DNA of 33,489 nucleotides from an uncultured Lachnospiraceae bacterium (GCA_947625465.1 CANQOK010000030.1:1-33489); one strand, 5' to 3'. Numbered from the stretch's first letter, positions 24,330-33,456 are shown. Numbers and translations: made by a program. Notes: generated by a model from the sequence alone, not told the origin.

Positions 24330-25007
24330 TCATTTTTCTACTTCACGCACTTTCAGTACGCCACCCTCTACTGTAAACTTCACATTATATCCGCCAAAGG
24401 ATACGCCGTAAATCCGCTCCGCGTCTTCCTGATAAGCTGGTCTGGGATCCTGCGCCAGAAGTTCCAGCAGTCCTGCCTGCTTCTCATCGGAAATCTGCCG
24501 CAAGAGTTCTTCCGGGAAATCCACATCCAGCCGATCGCCGACATGTTCCTCCGCGAACCCTCCCGACGCATCCGGAATACTGTCCACATACGGCAGATAC
24601 GGCTTGATATCAAAAATCGGCGTTCCGTTCATCATATCCGCGCCTGATACATAGAGTACCGGGCCCTCCGCTTCATCGGCAATCGCATCCAGTTTCACAC
24701 AGGATAACCCCATCCTGTTGGGGCGAAAAGGAGATCGTGTCGCGAAAACGCCCATCCGGGTATTACCGCCCAAACGGGGCGGACGTACCGTCGGCGACCA
24801 GGCCGCCTCACCGACCTCTGAAAACTGCCAGATCAGCCAGAGATGGGAGAAACCTTCCAATCCCCGCAGCGCATCCGCATTGCGATATTCCGGTTCAAAT
24901 ACGATCCGGGACTGTACAGACGGTGCCAGCCCGCTCTGTCTGGGGATTCCGAATTTCTCTGTATAATCGTTGTAAATGTATGCGATAGGATATATCAAAT
25001 GCTCCAT
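24330..25007 (-). CDS. trmO: tRNA t6A37 N6-methyltransferase TrmO (TsaA/YaeB family)
   Basis: 225 residues. TrmO methylates the threonylcarbamoyl-adenosine at position 37 of tRNA-Thr with S-adenosylmethionine. Family motifs are GFSHLWLIWQF, PPRLGG followed by GVFATRSPFRPNRMGLS, and DIKPYLPYVDSI. The C-terminal region (ISDEKQAGLLELL, DPRPAYQ) is also typical. ATG 25007 is chosen; the open frame reaches TTG 25046, but that codon lies upstream of the transcription start predicted from the adjacent promoter. It appears monocistronic, with its own promoter and terminator. Confidence 0.9.
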   Translation of the reverse strand: MEHLIYPIAYIYNDYTEKFGIPRQSGLAPSVQSRIVFEPEYRNADALRGLEGFSHLWLIWQFSEVGEAAWSPTVRPPRLGGNTRMGVFATRSPFRPNRMGLSCVKLDAIADEAEGPVLYVSGADMMNGTPIFDIKPYLPYVDSIPDASGGFAEEHVGDRLDVDFPEELLRQISDEKQAGLLELLAQDPRPAYQEDAERIYGVSFGGYNVKFTVEGGVLKVREVEK

Positions 25008-25048
25008 GCAGCCGGCCCGCTCCTCCAATCTGATAGGATCTGACAATT

Positions 25049-25077
25049 ATTATAAGCATAATTATAACTTTTTGCAA
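25049..25077 (-). promoter_or_regulatory. Promoter of trmO
   Basis: TTGCAA (25077-25072), 17 bases, TATAAT (25054-25049) with a TGCT extension. The start of transcription near 25042 rules out TTG 25046 as the trmO start. Confidence 0.6.
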
Positions 25078-25084
25078 ATATCAG

Positions 25085-25189
25085 ATGTTTAATAAGGCAA
25101 TTTTATGCGCAATTGAGTCCTGTGAAACAAGTGGAATTGAGGTCTCCGACCATTTTCGTGAGGTCACGAAAATGATTGAAACCGGTATT
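25085..25189 (+). pseudogene. Fragment of a DinD / BRO-like (DNA-damage-inducible protein D) gene
   Basis: The frame reads FNKAILCAIESCETSGIEVS then DHFREVTKMIETG. This matches the well-conserved stretch of DinD proteins (a BRO-N type domain) that follows their Y-X2-W-X2-F motif. Neither the upstream part nor the rest of the roughly 280-residue protein is present, and no ribosome site is seen. Resemblance ends at the hairpin at 25199. It is best read as the remnant of a deleted gene. Confidence 0.65.
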
Positions 25190-25198
25190 CTTATTGAA

Positions 25199-25240
25199 AA
25201 TTCGGCAGATGAACTGCAAATCGCGTTCATCTGCCGAATT
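25199..25240 (-). terminator. Hairpin ending the surface-protein operon
   Basis: Perfect 16-base arms AATTCGGCAGATGAAC and GTTCATCTGCCGAATT around a ten-base loop, directly after the stop of the minus-strand gene at 25246. On the minus strand it ends in GAATTTTC; on the plus strand CGCTTTTATT follows. Both T-runs are modest, but the stem is very strong. Confidence 0.7.
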
Positions 25241-25245
25241 CGCTT

Positions 25246-25632
25246 TTATTCCCGATACAGGGTATAAGTACCGCCGATTGTTCCTTCCTCTCCGATGAGA
25301 GTCAGGATATTTCCGCGAACATGAAATTCATAAGTACAGTCCAGAATCTCCGGCAGCGCAAAATCCATTTTCAGGCTGTCTAAGCTCGTCTCATAGGTAA
25401 ATTCATATCGCTGATCATCCAGGTACATATCTCCGGTTCCCTGTTCAGTAAACTCATAACTGGTATATTCATCATACACCCACAGCCCCTTTAAATCAGG
25501 ATCCGGGTTTTCTTCCAGGATATAAAACAGGATCAGCGCTGCCGCCAGCAGGCTAAGCACAATGCCGGCAGTAATTAAAATGATCTTGTTTTTCTTTTTT
25601 AACGCGCTGATCCCATGTTTTTGATTACGCAT
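25246..25632 (-). CDS. Small membrane-anchored protein, DUF5640/lipocalin-like
   Basis: 128 residues. A basic N-terminus and one membrane segment (about 17-39) lead to an outside domain of about 85 residues with alternating strands. It reads GLWVYDEYTSYEFTEQGTGD, then YEFTYETSLDSLKMDF and GNILTLIG. The pattern of a G-X-W start and short acidic strands resembles DUF5640 or other small lipocalin-like domains of Clostridial envelope proteins. The function is unknown. Its ATG lies within the last eight bases of the cohesin-like gene (ATGCGTAA), so the two are translationally coupled, and the gene ends right before a strong hairpin. Confidence 0.7.
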   Translation of the reverse strand: MRNQKHGISALKKKNKIILITAGIVLSLLAAALILFYILEENPDPDLKGLWVYDEYTSYEFTEQGTGDMYLDDQRYEFTYETSLDSLKMDFALPEILDCTYEFHVRGNILTLIGEEGTIGGTYTLYRE

Positions 25633-27895
25633 CTTCTCTCTTTCTGAAACGAAGCACTACGCCTGCCACACCCAGAGCAGCCGCTGCCAGTACAATACTC
25701 CACAGAAGCATCTGGCTGTCGTCTCCGGTTCCCGGTTTCTGATTATCCGTTCCGCTCGGCTGCGTCTCCTTATCTGTTCCGCCCGGCTGCGTTTCCGTCT
25801 GATTGCCGCTTGGATTCTCCGGTTTCTGCTCATCTGAAGGCTTCTCTTCCGGAGGCAGTTTGGAAATAACTGTGTCTTCCGGCTTGATCTCATCTTTCGC
25901 TTTAGCGTCTTTAAACAACTTGCCGCAAGACGGGCACTGATAATACTCGATATTTCCTTCTTCCGTCTGTGTTGCTGCTTTGGCCTCTACCTTTTTAAGC
26001 TGATGACCGGCTGCCGCAATTATTTCACCCTCTGCAAGCATTTCACCACAATCTTTACAATAGGTGTCTCCGGTATAACCGTCCTCGGTACAAGTTACGT
26101 CCTTCGCATTCTTAATCTCGATCTCTCCTGCATGGTTTTTCGGATCCTTCGGGATTACAGTTGCAGTAAGTTCGATTTCCTCCTTCGCCTCAGCGTCCTT
26201 AAACAGTTTCTTACAGCTGTTTGTACACTGATAATACTCAATATTTCCTTCTTTGATACAGGTTGCCTCTGTTGCCTCAACTTTTTCAAGCTTGTGCCCT
26301 GCCGGGATCGTCTCACCTTTCGAAATCATTTCACCACAATCTTTACAATATGTATCCCCTGTATAACCATCTTCCGTGCAGGTTGCATCCTTTGCGTCTC
26401 TAATCTCGGTTTCGCCCTTGTGGTTCTCCGGATTTGTATTGCCATACGCTACGCGGCACACTTCACAGACTTTCTGCTTTGTACAAGTTGCTTCTCCGCC
26501 GCTGTGCTCTGCTTTCTCGAAAATATTGCCGCAGCCTGCTGTCTGACATTCCTTCCAATGACTCTGCTCATCAGTAGTCCAAACGGACGCAGGATTGTGA
26601 TCACCCAGCGGCGTTTCCTTTCCTTTTTCAATCAGCTGACCACAGCTGTTGCAGTATTTGTCTCCGGTATAACCCGGTTCCTGGCAGGTTGCTTCTTTCT
26701 GCTTCTCAAGCCGGGTCTCGCCTACATGGTTTGCCGGATCCTTTTCTCCCAAAAAAGTCTCGGTCCCTGCTTCCCCGCAGACTTCACAGCTCTTAAAATA
26801 TACTGCCTCATCTACACAGGTACCCTTTGTCTTCAGATACTTCTCTTCAACGACTTCCTTCGTAAACTTGTGCGCTGCCAGATCACCGTATTCCTGGCCA
26901 CAGACTGTGCAGACTGCCCTCTTGGTACAGGTAGCTTCACCGCCTGTATGCGGTTTCAATTCCCGTTTCTCCGCCTCCGCGGTTGTCTGCGTTTTTCCAT
27001 CCGAATCCTTGTAATAATTTCCGCATTCCTTGCAGTGATAATACTGATTATTTCCCTGTACTGTACAGGTAGATTCCTTCGCAGGCACGGTCTCCATACT
27101 ATGAACATGCGCGATATCCACTGTTACTGTACAGGTTGCCGTATAGTCGCCGTCCTCTGTCTTAACCGTAATGACTGCGGTTCCGTTTTTGCCCGCCGTC
27201 ACAACTCCTGTTTTGGAATCTATGGAAGCTACATCCTGCTGATTGCTTGTAAAGGTTACATTTTTATTGGTCGCATTGGCCGGTAATACGGATGCTGCTA
27301 ATGCAGCCTGCTCTCCCTTTTTCGTCAGCTTCAACTCGGCCGGGGTAACCGTAACGCCGGTAACTGCTACTTTAGGCAGCTCGACAGTGACGACTGCCGG
27401 CTTTACCTCATACGTTTTTTCTACCCATTGTAATGTAGCAAACTCCAATTCCCCCAATGTCACTTGATATTCTCCTCCAGTTATTGTTTCATCAACTTTA
27501 CACTGGAATTCAATAAGTCTCTGTTTTTCAGTCAGAGACCAGCAATGGCTGGGATCTGCCCAAACAATCATGCGACTGGAATCTGTATAGGTAATTGGAA
27601 AACTTGTCTGTAATTTTCCCTGAATATCAGAATCAACTTTCCCCGATCCACTCACATAAGTAAGTCCTTTTGGAACATCAAGCCACATCTGCAATGAGGC
27701 AATATGCCCTGTCTGCTCAAGATAAACTGTAAACGTAAGCACATCTCCCGGATTTGCTACCTGTTTATCAGCTTCTACAGTCATAATTACATGGCCTGTT
27801 GCATCTTCTGAATTCTGGGAAGCAGTTACGACTGATGCCGGAAACAGTCCGATCAGCAAAGCAGCTGACAATAAAAATGTTAAAAATCGTTTCAT
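25625..27895 (-). CDS. Membrane-anchored surface protein: cohesin-like domain, Big_2, Cys-X2-Cys repeats
   Basis: 756 residues from ATG 27895 (GGAG four bases upstream; an earlier in-frame start at 27955 would overlap the previous gene). Signal peptide 1-26. Residues about 33-172 look like a cohesin domain (VIMTVEADKQVANPGDVLTF, LDVPKGLTYVSGSG). Residues about 175-260 are a Big_2 Ig-like domain. Residues about 264-680 hold repeated modules such as EATCTEDGYTGDTYCKDCGE with paired cysteines. A Pro/Thr/Gln stalk (681-720), PGTGDDS, a hydrophobic helix (728-748) and a basic tail end the protein. PGTGD is close to the N/KPQTGD sorting signal, but the first Pro-X-Thr spacing is unusual, so anchoring may be by membrane only. 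It sits 13 bases after the dockerin gene. Confidence 0.82.
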   Translation of the reverse strand: MKRFLTFLLSAALLIGLFPASVVTASQNSEDATGHVIMTVEADKQVANPGDVLTFTVYLEQTGHIASLQMWLDVPKGLTYVSGSGKVDSDIQGKLQTSFPITYTDSSRMIVWADPSHCWSLTEKQRLIEFQCKVDETITGGEYQVTLGELEFATLQWVEKTYEVKPAVVTVELPKVAVTGVTVTPAELKLTKKGEQAALAASVLPANATNKNVTFTSNQQDVASIDSKTGVVTAGKNGTAVITVKTEDGDYTATCTVTVDIAHVHSMETVPAKESTCTVQGNNQYYHCKECGNYYKDSDGKTQTTAEAEKRELKPHTGGEATCTKRAVCTVCGQEYGDLAAHKFTKEVVEEKYLKTKGTCVDEAVYFKSCEVCGEAGTETFLGEKDPANHVGETRLEKQKEATCQEPGYTGDKYCNSCGQLIEKGKETPLGDHNPASVWTTDEQSHWKECQTAGCGNIFEKAEHSGGEATCTKQKVCEVCRVAYGNTNPENHKGETEIRDAKDATCTEDGYTGDTYCKDCGEMISKGETIPAGHKLEKVEATEATCIKEGNIEYYQCTNSCKKLFKDAEAKEEIELTATVIPKDPKNHAGEIEIKNAKDVTCTEDGYTGDTYCKDCGEMLAEGEIIAAAGHQLKKVEAKAATQTEEGNIEYYQCPSCGKLFKDAKAKDEIKPEDTVISKLPPEEKPSDEQKPENPSGNQTETQPGGTDKETQPSGTDNQKPGTGDDSQMLLWSIVLAAAALGVAGVVLRFRKREDA

Positions 27896-27908
27896 TTTCT
27901 CCTCTCCT

Positions 27909-30900
27909 TTACCATAGTAATGATACCTTTTGTACATGTGCAAGAATTTGCGCATAATCCATGGCGGTTATCGATCCATTCTGATTTGTATCTGCGCATT
28001 GCAATTCATAACCGGTCAATGTTTGAAGCTTCTGCACATGTGCTAAAGCCCTGCCATAATCCATAGCAGTTACTCTCCCATCCCCATTGATATCTCCCAG
28101 CAGATGAATTTTCACATTCTGCGTCACATCCGCATCGTCAACCTCGATCTCGTAGGTTCTGGTCACATGATTTTTCTTACTTACTTCTAACGTGTAACTA
28201 CCTGCCGGTACAGATGTAAATTCAAATGCTGTTCCTGTTGTCCCGATCACATCAATTTCGTCTGTACCATCCACAAGCCGCAGGATTACTGCATCCGTGG
28301 ATTTATCATAAGAAGTAACCGTTCCAGAAACGGTAACTCCGTCCAACTCAGAAATTACTTTACAATCCATCTCTTCAACTGCGTTTGCTTGCGTTTCTGC
28401 ATAAGAACCTTCATATACCCGAACCGGGACATAGCAATTTTGATCTGACTCATAATCCCACTTCAGAGCAAATGCCTCGGGTGTTATATTGTATACGCTC
28501 TTTGGAATTGTGATCCGTCCCAGATTGGTGCAGCCCCAAAATGCTCTGTCCCCTATCGTCTTTAATCCTTCCTCCATTGATACAACTTTCAGATTTTCAC
28601 AGCTATCAAATGCATACGCTCCAATTTCTTCTACATTCTCAGGGATCATCACACTGCTTAATGCAGAGCAGCCGGCAAAAGCTGAATTTCCAATTCCGAT
28701 TACACTTGCCGGAATCGTAAATGCAGTTTCCGATTTGCCAAGGGCATATTGAATCAGCATGGTTTGATTTTTATCATATAGGCTGCCGTCCAAAGAACTA
28801 TAATTTGGGTTCTGTTTATCCACCGAAATCTTTGTCAGATTATTACATCCGTTAAAGGCATATGCTCCAATTTCGACAATGGAGGCCGGAATCATAATAC
28901 TCTTTAAATCCTCACGACAAGCAACTGCACTACTTGCAATTCTGCTAACCGGTTTGCCATCCAGCTCTTTCGGTATAACCAGATCCTCTGCATCGCCATT
29001 ATAACGAGTTAATTCCAAAGTCCCATCTTCTAAAAGTTCATAACTCCATTCCTTTGCCTCTTTTACGACCACCTGATAACTGCCGGTCTCAATACCATAG
29101 AAAAATCCGGTTTCCAGCTTATAGGTCTTACCGGCCTCTAAGGTACAAACGGTAGAAAATATTCCGTCATCTCCGTAGTAACAAGCAATTATGGATCCGG
29201 TATTGTCATAGACAGTTCCGGTAGTCGGTCGATCAGGATCGATAGACTGAAATTCATATTTCATGGTCTTTTTCGGTGTAAAATACAGATAACACTTTTC
29301 GTTTTCAGATGGAATTGTGATCGTTTTTTCTTCATTTAAAATAAGATCGTCCTCAACCTCCGAAACGATTTGCACCGAAAAACTTACTTTCTGTCTCAAA
29401 TACTCCACGGTGAGCGTAGAATTTCCAATCTTAGAAGAATCAAATTTACTGACAGTAAATCCTTCTGTAATTACTTCTTCTGTTCCATCTGCATATCTGG
29501 CAGTCAATGTCAAACCTGTCAGGTTCAATCCCTGTCCAACTCCGTAAATAAGTTTCTCCGGCGGCGTATTAATCCGTATTTCACTTGGAATTACATAATA
29601 ATTACATCCATGAGTTTTAGCATAGTATTCCGCATATGATCCCTGATTTACGCTCAAGGTAAACATCCAACCAATAGCTCCATCAGAAATGTCTGTTACA
29701 GTCTCCGGTATTTCAACTATATGGCTCATAACAGTACCAAATCCACTAGGACAAGAAAACGCCCCTGAACCGATCCGTTTTACTGTTTCTGGCACAACAA
29801 AGTACGCTTCTCTTTTTCCAATCGCATACCGCAACAACTCGGACTGATCTTTATTATACAGATTGCCATCCAATGAACTGTATACCGGATTCTGGTCATC
29901 AACTTCAATCATACTAAGAAACCAACCCTTAAGGGCAAATAATGCTATCTTTGTAATTTCTTTTGGTATTGTAACTTTTTCCAAGTTCTCACAGGATGAA
30001 AATGCAAATGCTCCTATTTCTGTTACCGTTTTTCCATCCAGTTGTGCAGGAACTGTCACTTCTGTATCCGTTCCATTGTAGGCTGTGATTGCTATATTTC
30101 CATCCTCTAAGTTTTCATATTCCCATTCCGGCAGCTTTTCCAAAATAGCTTTATGCTGTCCATAATTATTCTGATTATGCACTTCAAATTCATATGTCAT
30201 TCCAGCCTGCAGCAATCCAGTTGCGGAATTCCCATACCCATTTGCAATTATGTCACCATCGTCTCTATTAATAGAGATATCCCAAGATGCGCCTTCGTTT
30301 TCAGATATAGAAAACCGATATTTTGCAGTCTCCTGCGGAGTAAAATAAAAGTAGCAGTAAGATTGAGCACCTAAAATATCAAATGTTTTCCATTCATCCA
30401 GAATCAGATCATTTCCCGGATCCGTAACAATTTCTACCGGAATCTCCACTGTTCTGCCCGCATAATTCACTGTTAACAGTGTTTCCCCCAGCTTGGAGGA
30501 ATTAAACTTACCAAATACAGATCCGGAGGTTATAATCTCTTCTCTGCCGTCGGAATAGCTTGCTTTCAACTGCAGCCCCGCCAGATTTGCTTTTTGTCCG
30601 ATCCCATATTTTACTTTGTCCGGCATTCTGACAACAGAAATACTAACCGGTCTTTCATTAAAGGTGGCATTATGTTCCTGCGCATAAGTTTCAATGTAAG
30701 AATCTTTTTCTCCGTAAAAATCCACCAGGATAATATCGTCCATACTGGGGAATGCATTCTCTCCAATCTCCTTAACACTTGCCGGAACAATAATAGAACT
30801 GATTGAAGTATTCCTGCCGAAAGCCTGCTCTGCTATCTTTGTTACGCCATCCGGAATTTCCAGCGGTTCATCTCCATCTGCGCTTAGGAAACACAACAGC

Positions 30901-33350
30901 AGTTCTGTCTTATTTTTATTATAAAGGCATCCATTTTCAACCAGATAAGCTGTATTCTCCTCCGCTATACTGAGTTCTCTCAGATTGTCACACCCATAAA
31001 ATGCTCTTTCTCCAATCGAAGTTACGCCTGCCGGAATTATGATGGTTTCCAGATTATTCCAATAAGCAAATGCTCCCGTTCCGATTGTCTGCACTGTATC
31101 CGGGATAATAAACTCACTTGCATATCCATATTCTGCAGGTATAGCCCGGAGCAATTTTGTCTGATTCTTATCATACAGAGATCCATCTTGGGAACTATAG
31201 AACTTATTATTATCACTCACCTGAATATATCTCAGTTCAGGACATGCGGAAAATGCTCCATCTTCTATTGTATTTATCCCGGCCGGAATCTCTATCTCGT
31301 TTAAATCATAGTTATTTTCAAAAGCAGAGGTTCTGATTACTGTAACCGGTTTTTTATCCAGTTCCGAAGGAATCACGACATTGGAATTGACGCCATTATA
31401 CGCCGTGATCGCCACACTGCCGTCTGCTAACGGTTCATATCCCCATTCCGGTTTCTTCTCGAGGATCAATGAAACCAAACCTTCATACGGATTTATTTCA
31501 AATTCATATATATACCCTTTCTGCAGAGTTATATCCATAATCATAGGTTCGTCTGGATATCCATATCCGCTTCCTATCCACGAACCCTGTCTGTATACTT
31601 CACAAGTAACATTTTCTGCATGTTCTCCAACTGCCCGCAATACATACTGTGCTGTTTCTTCCGGCATATAATACAAGTAAGAATTATTTTTATTTCCTAC
31701 TTTGACAACTGCCTTTTCTTCTCCGAGGACAAAATCGTTTTCTGGATCTTCTACGATTTCCAATGGGATTTTTGCTGTCCGATTTATATATGTTACCGTT
31801 ACTGAGGTTTCTCCTAATTTTGAAGAATCTAATTCACTAATTATTAAATTTTCCGTAATCTTCTCTTGTCTGCTGTCTGCATACTGCGCCGTTACGACCA
31901 GCCCGGTCAGATTTAATTTTTGTCCAATCCCATATTTTGTTTTATCCGGCATAGTGGTTATGGAAATAGAAGACGGCATTTCCCTGAAGGTTGCTCCCCT
32001 TTCTTTTGCATACTGTTCTATATAGGAGCCCTTTTCCCCGTAAAAGGTTATACTATAAATATCCTCATCAAATGCATTCTCTTCAATTTCCTTCACGCTA
32101 TTTGGTACAAACACAGAGCCGGACCATAAATAAAAAGCATATTCACAAATTTTTGTGGTGCCATCCGGAATCACTGCCATTTCACGGTTTTCATTTTTGA
32201 ATAAGTAGAACAATAACTCCGTCTTCGCTTTATTATAAAGGCATCCTTCTTTAGTCGCATAAACTGTATTTTCATCTGCAACTGTGATTGATTGCAGATC
32301 TCCACAAATTAACGTCCTGCCTTCCTCTTCTATCCGCTTCACGCTGGCCGGTATCCGAATCTCCCTTATGTAGCACCCGGAAAATGCGCCCGTTTTCACC
32401 GTCTGCACCGTATCCGGAATTGTAAAGTTTTCTTTCACTTTCTCTCCCGATGCAACCTTGATCAATGTTGTCTGTTCTTTATCATACAGATTGCCATTCA
32501 GAGAACTATATGCCGGATTCTGCTGAGCCACTTCAAACTTAGCAAGATTATCACAGTTAGCAAAAACCTCTTCGGCCAGTTCTGTAACCTGTCCAGGTAT
32601 CATAATCTCTTTTAGGCCTATACACCATGAAAATGCCAATCTACCAATAGAAGTTAATGTTTCCGGTAATTGCACTTCCTGCAAACTATCACAGTCTGAA
32701 AAAGCATATTCCCCAATCTTTATAAGCCCATTCGGGAATTCGACACGCGTGATTTCATCATTATCATAGAACACAGATTCTCCGATTTCCGTTACCTGCT
32801 TTCCGTCTAGCTGTGCAGGAATCCTCACCTCTGTATCTATTCCATTGTAAGCTGTAATTGCTATATTTCCATCCTCTAAAGTTTCGTATTCCCATTCCCT
32901 TGCTTCTTCCAATATAACAGAGAAACTTCCGGTTGCTTCAGGATTCCAAAGCCTTGCACCCAAAATGTAAGTTGTATTCGCTTCCAATCTCCAATTAACC
33001 TGAAAATTACTACCTACTTCATTACCATCGTCATCAGAAATAATTTCTTCTCCATTTTCATCATAAAGATACCCGTATGTATCTTCTTCTCCTTCTGAGT
33101 AAAACCGGTACAGCTTTGTCTCCTTAGGCGTAAAATAGAATTTACAGATTTCGCCCGGTTCACTGATCGTTACTGTTTGGGGTTCCCCTAAAACGATGCT
33201 GTCTTCCACAGCGGCGGCCGGCGATACCGCTGCCGTTGTGTCATCTGCCGATACGTCCGTATATGGCACCATTGTGATCACCATAGCGATTGCCATAATA
33301 CAAGAAAGCAATTTTTTTCCGTTTTTCATGATTTTTAGTTTCACTTTCAT
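27909..33350 (-). CDS. Giant secreted leucine-rich-repeat protein with C-terminal dockerin
   Basis: 1813 residues. Signal peptide about 1-35. Four modules follow, each a PPC-like beta domain (about 55-148, 545-632, 985-1070, 1340-1430) and a BspA-type LRR_5 block (for example IPDTVQTIGTGAF, IPASVKEIGENAF). The first three end with a Big_3 Ig-like domain (about 466-533, 908-975, 1263-1330). Residues 1673-1750 are a carboxypeptidase-regulatory-like beta domain. Residues 1751-1810 are a type I dockerin with two calcium loops: GDINGDGRVTAMDYGRALAH and ADTNQNGSITAMDYAQILAH. BspA-type LRRs mediate adhesion. The ATG at 33350 is one base from GGAGG; GTG 33344 has better spacing and may be the true start. 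Confidence 0.88.
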   Translation of the reverse strand: MKVKLKIMKNGKKLLSCIMAIAMVITMVPYTDVSADDTTAAVSPAAAVEDSIVLGEPQTVTISEPGEICKFYFTPKETKLYRFYSEGEEDTYGYLYDENGEEIISDDDGNEVGSNFQVNWRLEANTTYILGARLWNPEATGSFSVILEEAREWEYETLEDGNIAITAYNGIDTEVRIPAQLDGKQVTEIGESVFYDNDEITRVEFPNGLIKIGEYAFSDCDSLQEVQLPETLTSIGRLAFSWCIGLKEIMIPGQVTELAEEVFANCDNLAKFEVAQQNPAYSSLNGNLYDKEQTTLIKVASGEKVKENFTIPDTVQTVKTGAFSGCYIREIRIPASVKRIEEEGRTLICGDLQSITVADENTVYATKEGCLYNKAKTELLFYLFKNENREMAVIPDGTTKICEYAFYLWSGSVFVPNSVKEIEENAFDEDIYSITFYGEKGSYIEQYAKERGATFREMPSSISITTMPDKTKYGIGQKLNLTGLVVTAQYADSRQEKITENLIISELDSSKLGETSVTVTYINRTAKIPLEIVEDPENDFVLGEEKAVVKVGNKNNSYLYYMPEETAQYVLRAVGEHAENVTCEVYRQGSWIGSGYGYPDEPMIMDITLQKGYIYEFEINPYEGLVSLILEKKPEWGYEPLADGSVAITAYNGVNSNVVIPSELDKKPVTVIRTSAFENNYDLNEIEIPAGINTIEDGAFSACPELRYIQVSDNNKFYSSQDGSLYDKNQTKLLRAIPAEYGYASEFIIPDTVQTIGTGAFAYWNNLETIIIPAGVTSIGERAFYGCDNLRELSIAEENTAYLVENGCLYNKNKTELLLCFLSADGDEPLEIPDGVTKIAEQAFGRNTSISSIIVPASVKEIGENAFPSMDDIILVDFYGEKDSYIETYAQEHNATFNERPVSISVVRMPDKVKYGIGQKANLAGLQLKASYSDGREEIITSGSVFGKFNSSKLGETLLTVNYAGRTVEIPVEIVTDPGNDLILDEWKTFDILGAQSYCYFYFTPQETAKYRFSISENEGASWDISINRDDGDIIANGYGNSATGLLQAGMTYEFEVHNQNNYGQHKAILEKLPEWEYENLEDGNIAITAYNGTDTEVTVPAQLDGKTVTEIGAFAFSSCENLEKVTIPKEITKIALFALKGWFLSMIEVDDQNPVYSSLDGNLYNKDQSELLRYAIGKREAYFVVPETVKRIGSGAFSCPSGFGTVMSHIVEIPETVTDISDGAIGWMFTLSVNQGSYAEYYAKTHGCNYYVIPSEIRINTPPEKLIYGVGQGLNLTGLTLTARYADGTEEVITEGFTVSKFDSSKIGNSTLTVEYLRQKVSFSVQIVSEVEDDLILNEEKTITIPSENEKCYLYFTPKKTMKYEFQSIDPDRPTTGTVYDNTGSIIACYYGDDGIFSTVCTLEAGKTYKLETGFFYGIETGSYQVVVKEAKEWSYELLEDGTLELTRYNGDAEDLVIPKELDGKPVSRIASSAVACREDLKSIMIPASIVEIGAYAFNGCNNLTKISVDKQNPNYSSLDGSLYDKNQTMLIQYALGKSETAFTIPASVIGIGNSAFAGCSALSSVMIPENVEEIGAYAFDSCENLKVVSMEEGLKTIGDRAFWGCTNLGRITIPKSVYNITPEAFALKWDYESDQNCYVPVRVYEGSYAETQANAVEEMDCKVISELDGVTVSGTVTSYDKSTDAVILRLVDGTDEIDVIGTTGTAFEFTSVPAGSYTLEVSKKNHVTRTYEIEVDDADVTQNVKIHLLGDINGDGRVTAMDYGRALAHVQKLQTLTGYELQCADTNQNGSITAMDYAQILAHVQKVSLLW

Positions 33351-33456
33351 TCCTCCCTTACCTTCGCCAAATATTTTATAATATTGTAAATATTCATTCC
33401 GCTATTATTCGTAGAATATCTAATTCTATGAATAAAAATTGCATGATCTGAAGATA

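Noticed and set aside
25008-25046. TTG at 25046 as start of trmO
   Set aside because: It lies upstream of the transcription start predicted from the TTGCAA/TATAAT promoter and lacks a ribosome site; family proteins begin near the ATG at 25007.
26000-27150. Zinc-finger DNA-binding protein reading of the Cys-X2-Cys repeats
   Set aside because: The protein has a signal peptide and a C-terminal membrane anchor, so these modules are outside the cell.
26003-27286. A 427-codon open frame on the plus strand opposite the cohesin-like gene
   Set aside because: It is rich in Cys, Ile and Phe, has no ribosome site, and mirrors the repetitive Cys-X2-Cys modules of the real minus-strand gene.
27909-33350. 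Regular repeats that could be mistaken for a CRISPR array or tandem DNA repeats
   Set aside because: They are diverged protein-level repeats (LRR, PPC and Ig modules) in one open frame; there are no identical repeats with uniform spacers.
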